A stretch of 64,000 bases of DNA from Desulfobacula sp. GTDB lineage: Bacteria > Desulfobacterota > Desulfobacteria > Desulfobacterales > Desulfobacteraceae. The notes under the pieces were generated by a model. That model worked only from the letters and a program-made list of their open reading frames with translations. It was not told the DNA's origin and did no database searches. Shown here in pieces: positions 40,301-47,373 of the stretch. The DNA is taken from NCBI RefSeq assembly GCF_014237455.1, contig NZ_JABZFL010000002.1, positions 1-64,000 on the forward strand, read 5' to 3'. Made by a program: the position numbers and the translations under genes. Each line of letters starts with the position of its first letter. Positions within the stretch are counted from its first letter, which is position 1.

Positions 40301-41767
40301 ACCGATAGCGGGAATGAGCTGATCCATTTCAATGTCATATTCACTGCCCGGCATGGGAACAGGACGCCTTCTGCCGGAAGAATCCGGCTCACCCAGTTCC
40401 ATTTTAATGACCCTTAAGGCCTTGACATGGCCGTTTTCTTCAATGACTTTCTGGGGGGCTGCAAGATAAGTAATCTTAGCACCTTCGTCTTCTGCAGCAC
40501 AGATTTCCTCTTCCCAGGCCGGCATTTCTTTTCTTGTCCTTCGGTACAGAATGGTGACGTCTTCCGCACCCAGTCGAACCGCAGATCTTGCCACATCAAT
40601 GGCCACATTGCCGCCACCGATAATGCAGACCTTTTTGCCGACCGTTGTTGTTCCGGTCAGGTTAAGTTCTCTTAGGAAATCAACCCCCTGGCGGACCCCT
40701 TCAAGATCTTCACCCGGAATGCCAAGTTCGATACCTCTGTGAGCACCAAGGCCCAGAAAGACCGCATCATAGCCGTCAGTCATAAGGCTGTCCACGGTAA
40801 AATCCTCGCCAAGGCGGGAATTCAGCTTGAGCTCAACCCCTAAGTTGGTGACAACCTCTATATCCTTATCAAGGACTTCTCTTGGCAGGCGGTGAGCAGG
40901 GATGCCGACCCTGAGCATACCACCAGCCTGGGACAATGCTTCAAATATGGTGGCATCAACCCCCTGCTTTGCCAGGTGATAGGCAGCGGATAGCCCGGCA
41001 GGACCGGAACCGATGACAGCCACTTTTTTGCCGATCTTTTCCGAACATTTAATTTCCACTTTTCTTGCATCAAAACTGTCTGCTGCAAGACGTTTCAAAT
41101 CCCGGATGGCAACCGGTTCGTCCACCTGGCAACGTCTGCAGGCATCTTCACATTCATGGGGGCAGACCCGCCCTAAGACTCCCGGCAGCGGGAGCTGTTC
41201 CATAATAATTTCCAGGGATTCTTTGTATTTGCCCTCTTTGACCATCTGGACGTACCCTTGCACATTCAGTCCGGCAGGACATGTCAAACGACACGGGGCC
41301 TTATCTTTTTTCTCTATGGCATAGCCCGATGGCATTGCCTGAGGATATAGTTTGAATGCGGCTTTTCTATCCTGAAGTTCTTCATCAAACTGGCTGGGAA
41401 GCTCAACCGGACACACATCAGAGCATTCTCCGCAGGCTGTACATTTATCAAGATCAATAAACCGTGATCTTTCCTTTAATTTAACCGTAAAATCCCCTTC
41501 TTCCCCCGTGACTTCTTCAATTTCGGTCATGGTCAAAAGCTCAATATTGAGATGACGTCCTGCTTCAACAAGTTTTGGGGATATGATACACATTGAGCAA
41601 TCGTTTGTGGGAAAGGTCTTATCCAGTTGCGCCATTGTTCCGCCAATGGCTGTATTTTTATCTACGAGGTATACAAAATATCCTGAATCCGCCAGATCCA
41701 GGGATGACTGAATACCTGCTATGCCGGCACCGACTACCATTACCGACCCTCTACCTTTTTCGGCCAT
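37325..41767 (-). CDS. hdrA: HdrA-like electron-bifurcating flavoprotein with internal GltD/NfnB-like domain and second HdrA module
   Basis: VVGAGIAGIQ, CTACGECSDVCP, GSGPAGLSAAYHLA...IGGGNVAIDVARSA, VFVCNCGINIGG, VVGGGVAGMEAAL, C-terminal 2x[4Fe-4S]. Confidence 0.85.
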   Translation of the reverse strand: MAEKGRGSVMVVGAGIAGIQSSLDLADSGYFVYLVDKNTAIGGTMAQLDKTFPTNDCSMCIISPKLVEAGRHLNIELLTMTEIEEVTGEEGDFTVKLKERSRFIDLDKCTACGECSDVCPVELPSQFDEELQDRKAAFKLYPQAMPSGYAIEKKDKAPCRLTCPAGLNVQGYVQMVKEGKYKESLEIIMEQLPLPGVLGRVCPHECEDACRRCQVDEPVAIRDLKRLAADSFDARKVEIKCSEKIGKKVAVIGSGPAGLSAAYHLAKQGVDATIFEALSQAGGMLRVGIPAHRLPREVLDKDIEVVTNLGVELKLNSRLGEDFTVDSLMTDGYDAVFLGLGAHRGIELGIPGEDLEGVRQGVDFLRELNLTGTTTVGKKVCIIGGGNVAIDVARSAVRLGAEDVTILYRRTRKEMPAWEEEICAAEDEGAKITYLAAPQKVIEENGHVKALRVIKMELGEPDSSGRRRPVPMPGSEYDIEMDQLIPAIGQRPDLSALEDLAGLKISKWNTTEVNPVTFATDKEGVFAGGDVQTGPGVAIGAIAAGMEAAESIVKYFKGLDMEKGRQLPVVENPEFRPITEDMAKESRYKMPELSVAKRDGNFNEVELGYGEEEGQKEAARCLNCGYCSECMQCVDACLAKAVDHSMTDMRHTIDVGAIILSPGFAPFEPTQMVSYCYGHSPNIMTSVEFERILSASGPYAGHLVRPSDHVEPKKIAWLQCVGSRDINTGDHSYCSGVCCMYANKQAVIAKEHSDKGLDAAIFFMDMRTHGKEFDKYNIRAQDDSGVRFVRSRIHSVFPEPGDKYRIVYSSEAGKTVEEIFDMVVLSIGLAPNKDAQGLADKMGIELNNHGFARTDNLSPVCTSKKGVYVCGTFQEPKDIPASVMEASAAAATASMALKDGRWSETKTKELPPENDFSGQNPRIGVFVCNCGINIGGIADVPAVRDYAATLPWVVHVEDNLFTCSQDAQDHMKEVIKEQKLNRVVVASCSPRTHEPLFQETIRDAGLNKYLFEMANIRDQNTWVHMKEPEKATQKAKDLVRMAVAKAAFVEPLHQVSLDIKKSVLVVGGGVAGMEAALVAASQGIDVHLVENTAQLGGIARSLNTTWQGEKIQNYLEDLIDKTNVSKSINLYFDSEVDSFTGSMGNFVTTIKSNGTNGNRQQTIVEHGAVILATGGKEYKPQEYLYGDHPDILTHLDMDAALREGDERIEKAKAIVFIQCVGSRNNENPYCSKVCCTHSLKSAIAVKMMDNKKRVYVVYRDIRSYGFREDLYQKARDIGVLFIRYDLEKMPNLRENSNKELELSVIDHVLQMAVTIRPDMVILASGVVPGDNKKLFEKFKVPTNDEGFLVEAHAKLRPVDFASDGLFVAGLAHYPKPIEESIAQARASVARAMTILSRDSLMVGGVVAEVTPEKCAVCLTCVRTCPYGIPYIHADGYAQIDASECHGCGACVAECPGKAIKLNHFTDQQIMAKTDALFEEA

Positions 41768-41782
41768 TTGGATACCTCCTTT

Positions 41783-43069
41783 TTATAGTCCCACTTCAGC
41801 CAGATCCGGCCCAAGATAGGTTCGTTCCGTGTCAGCAAGTACACCCATGGCAAGGCATATGATCGTCCACAAATGAACCACATGGTAATTGCCGCCATAA
41901 TGTTCGCCAATATCTTCAATCTGAGCGTGACAATTATGGCAGGGTGCGATCACATAATTTGCACCGGTTACCGCTATCTGAGTAAATTTTGTTCTGCCAT
42001 AGGCCCTTCTCTGATCGGGAAATCCGGCCTGCAAAGCACCGCCGCCGCCGCCGCAGCAATAATTGTTATCCCGGTTGGGGACAGTATCAATAAAATTTTC
42101 TTCGCCCACAGCAGTTTTAACAACAAATCTTAGATCATCTACAATTTTATTAGACCCGGTTTTTCTTCCGATATTGCAGGGATCCTGAACTGTAAATTTG
42201 GCTTTGATATCTTTATTCCAATCAGAGTTGACTTTCAGCTTACCCTCTCTGATCCACTGTGCATACAGCTCGATAATGGTTATCAATTCAAACTTATGAG
42301 GTATCTTGAATCTGCGCAATCCCTCCAGGATTGCAAAGTATGAATGCCCTCACTCAGTATTGACCACAAGAGGGCTTTTTAAATTATTGTCCACATGGTG
42401 AGCAAACTCCTCTATTATGTATTTCCATCCCTCATTATCGGCCAAAAACATGCAGTAATTTTCTCCAGCCCACATCACTGAAGGATATGTCCAATCCGCC
42501 CCCACTGTGTGAAGAATTTTCCATAAAGGCCCCATTTCCTCAGGTTCTGTCACCGGTTCTCTTGAATTCTGGTTGAGTGCCATTACAGCACCAACTCTGT
42601 CCACCGAGACCTGTAAATCCTCAAATCCCGGATGCTCTTCCCTGATTTCCTCGGCCACGTCCAGTACAGTGAATTCAAAATCATCCTTTGCAGCTCCCAT
42701 GGCACTGCCGGTTCTGATATGCTGATCACATGAGCCAAGAATTCCTTTGGGCCGCTTTTCCCTGGGAACGCTTGCACGCAGATTATAAATCAATGCCGGC
42801 ACATTAATTTTCATGGGGCAGGCTGACACACAACGTGCGCACATACTGCAAACCCATTTCCAATCGGTTTTCAGCACTTCATCATCCATCCCTAAGTTCA
42901 GCATTCTAATGAGCTTTCTGGGATCCATGCCAAACTGTTCTGATGCGGGACATCCACCCGTGCAGGTCCCACATGTCAGACAAAGATCAAAGTTCGCTTC
43001 CGGCACCTTCGATAGAACCTCATCTTTAAACTCAATGTCAAGTTCATCAATCTTAATTGCCTCTGCCAT
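41783..43069 (-). CDS. HdrC/HdrD-like Fe-S protein with CCG domain; selenoprotein (in-frame UGA = Sec240)
   Basis: ORFs 42350..43069 and 41783..42319 are in the same frame separated by one TGA; read-through gives LVVNTEUGHSYFAILEGLRRFKIPHKFE, matching the ECGH motif; NYCCGGGGGA and PCHNCH downstream. Confidence 0.87.
42316..42334 (-). promoter_or_regulatory. Candidate bacterial SECIS stem-loop
   Basis: GCAATCC-UGGAG-GGATTGC, 7-bp perfect stem beginning 15 nt after UGA. Confidence 0.55.
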
Positions 43070-43083
43070 TTTAAAATTCTCCC

Positions 43084-43962
43084 TTATCTTAATTTGGCTG
43101 CATTCAGATACTGCACCAGATTATCAACGCCGCCGATGGTAATAATATGAACCCCCTGGCAGATATCTTTCAGGCTGTTTACAGTATCGGCAAAAAGCTC
43201 CATGCTTGCCTTTTTTTTATTCGGTGTTTTCATCAGGTTCTGGATAACCCACTCAGGTACAAGTCCGGATTTAAAATGGCGGTTCAAAAATTTGCCCATC
43301 CCTGCTGTTCTCAAAATCATGACTTCAGCAATGACAGGGACTTTAAAAGGTTCAACCTGCTTCATGAACCTGGCAAACTGATCCACATCAAAAATAGGCG
43401 TCGTTAAAAAATACCCCGTACCCACATTCATCATGTCTTCCATTTCTTCCATGCCGCGTTTTGGCATGTTTTTTCCCCAGGGTGTTTCAATGCCGGATCC
43501 CAAGACAAAATCAATCTTGCTGTCAAGCTCTTTTCCTTCAATAGTCACCCCTTGTTTCAAGTGATCCATAACCGATCCCAATTTTCCTGAATCAACATGG
43601 AAGAACATTGACTCCTGGAGTGTATCTCCTGCAATCCTGTAGTCTTCCGTAAATACCAGAAGATTTTCAACACCGGTCTCATGGGCAGTTGTCAAATCTT
43701 TTTGCAGCTGGAATCTATTTTTATCTCTTGTAGTGGTCTGGTAAATCGCATTCAAATTATTCTCTTTTAAAAGGCCACAGGTTTTGATGGTGTCACTCAC
43801 AACACCTTCAAGTTCTATTTCCGAAACAGCTACCCCATCCACACGGCCTTTTACCCTGCTAAGGCTATCAATAATAACCCCGGGTTCTTCATCACCGAGG
43901 GGAACCTGTAATTCGGACGTCACAACAAATCTCTTTTTTTCCAAAGATTCCTTTAAATTCAT
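43084..43962 (-). CDS. Second MetF-like methylenetetrahydrofolate reductase paralogue
   Basis: Similar layout to 35136..36068: VTSELQVPLGDEEP, DKNRFQLQKDL, ...AEVMILRTAGMGKFLN. Confidence 0.7.
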   Translation of the reverse strand: MNLKESLEKKRFVVTSELQVPLGDEEPGVIIDSLSRVKGRVDGVAVSEIELEGVVSDTIKTCGLLKENNLNAIYQTTTRDKNRFQLQKDLTTAHETGVENLLVFTEDYRIAGDTLQESMFFHVDSGKLGSVMDHLKQGVTIEGKELDSKIDFVLGSGIETPWGKNMPKRGMEEMEDMMNVGTGYFLTTPIFDVDQFARFMKQVEPFKVPVIAEVMILRTAGMGKFLNRHFKSGLVPEWVIQNLMKTPNKKKASMELFADTVNSLKDICQGVHIITIGGVDNLVQYLNAAKLR

Positions 43963-43976
43963 GATTTGCCTCCTTT

Positions 43977-44549
43977 TTATTTTAATCCGAGTAATTTGGC
44001 CACTTCATCCTTAAGCTTGGGCAGGGGCAATGGCTTTGAAAAACAGACATCCGCACCGTTCTCTTTCATCTGCGCGAATTTATCATCATCCAGATATGCA
44101 GATAATACGATAATTTTAGTGTCTTTTGTTTTCTCGTTGGTCTTAATTTTTTTACAGACTTCATACCCTTTGATATCAGGCATCATAATGTCAAGAATCA
44201 AAAGGTCAGGATTAAAATGGTTCACCTGAAGTCCGGCTTCGAAACCATCCGAGGCGGAAAGAACCTCATAATTAAATTCATCTTCCTCCAGAGCCTGTAC
44301 AATTGACTCAACAATGATCATATCATCGTCCACAACCAGAATCTTTTTCCTGGCGCCTTCATCTTTTTCCTCAGGGATAGGGATCCCCTGGCTTCTCATA
44401 AAGGTTTCAAGATCAGATTTTTTTATCCTGCGATGTCCGCCAACAGTACGATACGCTTTAATGTGTCCGGCTTCCACCCAGTTGATGATGGTTTTAGACG
44501 AAACATTACAGTGTTTGCTTGCGGTGAATACAGTCAACGTGTCTTCCAT
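43977..44549 (-). CDS. Response regulator with N-terminal MerR/excisionase-type HTH and C-terminal REC domain
   Basis: FTASKHCNVSSKTIINWVEAGHIKAYRTVGGHRRIKKSDLETFM; KILVVDDDMIIV...LLILDIMMPDIKG...IIVLSAY. Confidence 0.88.
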   Translation of the reverse strand: MEDTLTVFTASKHCNVSSKTIINWVEAGHIKAYRTVGGHRRIKKSDLETFMRSQGIPIPEEKDEGARKKILVVDDDMIIVESIVQALEEDEFNYEVLSASDGFEAGLQVNHFNPDLLILDIMMPDIKGYEVCKKIKTNEKTKDTKIIVLSAYLDDDKFAQMKENGADVCFSKPLPLPKLKDEVAKLLGLK

Positions 44550-44580
44550 AACACCTCCTCATTTTAAAGATTTTAGAATT

Positions 44581-44664
44581 ATAGTTATTATAGTTATTAT
44601 ATATAATTTACTTTGTCAAGTAATAAAAAATAAATATAATAACTATTATAAGCATAATAACTAT
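44581..44664. promoter_or_regulatory. Four copies of ATAGTTATTAT (two direct, two inverted) flanking a -35-like TTGACA
   Basis: Exact 11-mers at 44581, 44590 (+) and 44636, 44654 (reverse complement). Confidence 0.75.
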
Positions 44665-44875
44665 TGCGATCAAAACAAAGAATACCCGCTGTCACAAAGG
44701 CTTTCAACAAATCGTGAAGATAAAATATCAATACAGGATAAAAAAAATATTTTAGCATCCTGATATTTTTTTTAAAAAAATTTCAGGGCGTTGGAAAAAA
44801 AATTGAAAGACCGGGCGAAAAATCAGGGTGAGCGAAAGTAACTTTTTTATGTTCACCTTCTTACCCGTTCAGGTT

Positions 44876-45036
44876 GGTTCGCCTTTCCGTCGCTGGATGG
44901 AATGCCTTGACAGGCTCTATGTCGGGCTGCACTTGTGGCGGAAAAACTCGCTACGCTCAAACAGTTCCCGCCACTTAGCGTTACGCTCGACAAAGCCTGT
45001 AACAAGACGTCCCAAAATACTCCGTAAAGGCGAACC
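44876..45036. repeat. 161-bp palindromic element with 11-bp perfect terminal inverted repeats
   Basis: GGTTCGCCTTT at 44876-44886, AAAGGCGAACC at 45026-45036; nested complementary blocks GACAGGCT.../...AGCCTGT and TGGCGG/CCGCCA. Confidence 0.75.
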
Positions 45037-45139
45037 TTTTTCATAATCGTCTTTTTTGTTACCGGTTTAACCGCAAAATACATCCCATAATAAGTGATAA
45101 AGTACCAAAAGAACATTGTAAACGGTATTAAAATGTATT

Positions 45140-45523
45140 TCATTTTATTAATCTGTGAATTTTGGTTGTCCAAAGGTTAATAACAAATTCATATTGCTTC
45201 TTTGACATGCTCTCTTGTGCTATTTGTAATTTTTCAATCAAGCTATTTGCATCCTCACTCGATTTCATTATTTCGTTAAATATTTCAAATGAATCTATTT
45301 CCACAAATTTTTTATATCCATCAATTTGATGCTGAGTAAGTAGACCGTTATTTAGCAAGTCGATAATACCGACTTCCTCTATCTCTCGGAAAAGAGATTT
45401 CTCAAGAGTTTTCACTTCACCGGTAGGGATACATAGTAAGAACTCTACATTATTTTTTTCTTCTATGAATAAAAAATACTTACCCGATTGATTATTCTTG
45501 CATGCATGTTTTAGGCCGTTCAT
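45140..45523 (-). CDS. Hypothetical protein (127 aa), third gene of a TA-like operon
   Basis: ORF directly downstream of the DUF4258 gene, same strand. Confidence 0.55.
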   Translation of the reverse strand: MNGLKHACKNNQSGKYFLFIEEKNNVEFLLCIPTGEVKTLEKSLFREIEEVGIIDLLNNGLLTQHQIDGYKKFVEIDSFEIFNEIMKSSEDANSLIEKLQIAQESMSKKQYEFVINLWTTKIHRLIK

Positions 45524-45528
45524 GGTTC

Positions 45529-45786
45529 TTAATCCCCTTTTTTATGATAAACGGTTATGACTTTATCCTTTACTACTAACACCGCTTTGTTTGCTGCCTT
45601 ATCAAGGCGATTAGCCAATTTCTTTAATTGTGCCTGTAGTTTAAGTTTATCTTTTTTGTTGATCTTATATTCAATCGCTCCTCCAGGTCTTGATGTTGGT
45701 TTGCCGAGTTGAAAAATCAAATCGATAATGTCTTCTGAGATACCTCTTTGTTGACATCTAATTATGGCATGTTTTGTAATATTCAT
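45529..45786 (-). CDS. DUF4258-like small protein, putative toxin
   Basis: ITKHAIIRCQQRGISEDIIDLIFQLG...VITVYHKKG. Confidence 0.65.
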   Translation of the reverse strand: MNITKHAIIRCQQRGISEDIIDLIFQLGKPTSRPGGAIEYKINKKDKLKLQAQLKKLANRLDKAANKAVLVVKDKVITVYHKKGD

Positions 45787-45814
45787 GATATTTTCTCCGA
45801 ATAATTATTTATTT

Positions 45815-46420
45815 TTAAGACTGACTGAAATCATCAGGGTCTATTAAAACACCATCTTCCAGCTTTGATTGAATCGCCATTTGGAGATTTTGAATTATGA
45901 CGATAATCAGACCAAATCTTTCAAGTATTGGGTCATCGTTTCTAAGTAGGCATTCAAGTTTATTTTCAATATCATCAGCCTTCTGCACAAAATCAGATAT
46001 AATTGAATACGCCTTTTTTTCTTTTTTTCTTTCAATTTCTGTAACAGAATCTAAGAGAGCTTTGTAAATTAAAATTATTCTTTCAACTACTGAATCTCTT
46101 GATAACTTAAACTCTTCTGATTTTTTATTGAATATACGCAGTGCTCCTTTACTTATGACAAAAGTTTTTCGTATCAATTGTACGGAAGAATCCTTATTGA
46201 TTTTTCTTGTAGTATTCGATTGAAAATCGGAAATAGAATCGATTATATTGTCAATACATATAAGATCGAACAATTCCTTGGGTCTTATATTGTGTGTTTC
46301 CAAGAGCTTATTCAAAACATTGATACATTTATTGCTTAACTTAAACGTTGTGCGAACAGACTTTTTATCAGCGAGGTTTCTAATTTTTGGAAAATTAGAA
46401 ATTTTTTGATCATTTTTCAT
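45815..46420 (-). CDS. Protein with two ribbon-helix-helix-like segments, putative antitoxin/autorepressor
   Basis: SVRTTFKLSNKCINVLNKLLETHNIRPKELFDLIC and LIRKTFVISKGALRIFNKKSEEFKLSRDSVVERII. Confidence 0.5.
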   Translation of the reverse strand: MKNDQKISNFPKIRNLADKKSVRTTFKLSNKCINVLNKLLETHNIRPKELFDLICIDNIIDSISDFQSNTTRKINKDSSVQLIRKTFVISKGALRIFNKKSEEFKLSRDSVVERIILIYKALLDSVTEIERKKEKKAYSIISDFVQKADDIENKLECLLRNDDPILERFGLIIVIIQNLQMAIQSKLEDGVLIDPDDFSQS

Positions 46421-46455
46421 GATATATCCTCCGATTAGGTAAATGATTATATCAA

Positions 46456-46484
46456 AAAATAATGATTCGTTTTGGATTTGTCAA
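46456..46484 (-). promoter_or_regulatory. Promoter TTGACA-17-TATTTT for the RHH/DUF4258 operon
   Basis: Consensus -35 at 46479-46484 and -10 at 46456-46461. Confidence 0.6.
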
Positions 46485-46747
46485 TAACTTTTTTGCATCT
46501 GATGCATTTTTATAATATTATCCTATAAAAGTAATCTCCAAGGGTTATTCAAATTCCTTGGGGTGGAGGAAGGCTATTGAAAAAATATCAATAAAACAAT
46601 GGCCTTGATTGACTTAACTATTTTGTTTTGGCAGCGTCAATGATATTCCAAAGACGGTCAAGTGCAGATCAGCTTTTTGAAAAAAGAGGGGACCTTACGG
46701 AGTTCGCTCTTTTTCCTATGTGAAGAAAATATAAGGCTCCCATGAAT

Positions 46748-46999
46748 TTATCCTGTTTTATGTAATTCTAATTCTATAGTGGTAACTTCATGTTTTCTTT
46801 TCGTCTCTTTAAAAATGCGTTTTATTTTTTTCACGAGACTTTCTGATGAGTATGGTGGTCCTGTGTTTAAAATTTTTCTGATAGCATTCCTGGTAATTTT
46901 ATATTCAGTACATTCGGGACATTTTACAAAATTACCGTCATACCCATCAGGACGCTCAACTATTTTTGCAATAGTTCTGCATAAGTAGCATGGTTTCAT
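46748..46999 (-). CDS. Small zinc-ribbon-like hypothetical protein
   Basis: CYLC...CPEC; no other motif. Confidence 0.45.
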   Translation of the reverse strand: MKPCYLCRTIAKIVERPDGYDGNFVKCPECTEYKITRNAIRKILNTGPPYSSESLVKKIKRIFKETKRKHEVTTIELELHKTG

Positions 47000-47373
47000 T
47001 GATTTTTCCTTTAATTTAAGGGTTAAAATTAACCATAGAATAAACTAAAACCCCCTGCCTGTATACTAGTTCAAAGACTGAAATAGAAATGTATTTTGGT
47101 ACATTTGCATCTGTCTCTTTATAGCTCAACGATCTTTCACAAAATCCACTTGATACATACAAAAACAGAGCCAAGATCTTATCCCGATATTCATTTTAAT
47201 TGGAGATTAGCATAACCAAAGCTAAAAGAGCTTTTTCAACTTACGTCAGTAACCATATTCGATTTAAAAAAAGGTTGGATTTACCATGATTATGGGTAAA
47301 AATACAGATGCCCAATCAACGATTCCCTGCAAGCATGCCTCGGCCGGGTTAAAGCAAAATTATCATTTACAGC

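Noticed and set aside
41783-43069. Apparent nonsense-mutated hdrC/hdrD pseudogene or two separate genes
   Set aside because: Frame is intact on both sides of a single UGA located exactly at a conserved Cys motif, a hairpin follows, and the neighbouring MvhD shows the same pattern; selenocysteine is the better explanation.
44876-45036. Integron attC site
   Set aside because: Length and folded structure are attC-like, but the ends (GGTTCGCC/GGCGAACC) do not fit the RYYYAAC/GTTRRRY core consensus and no integron integrase is in the window.
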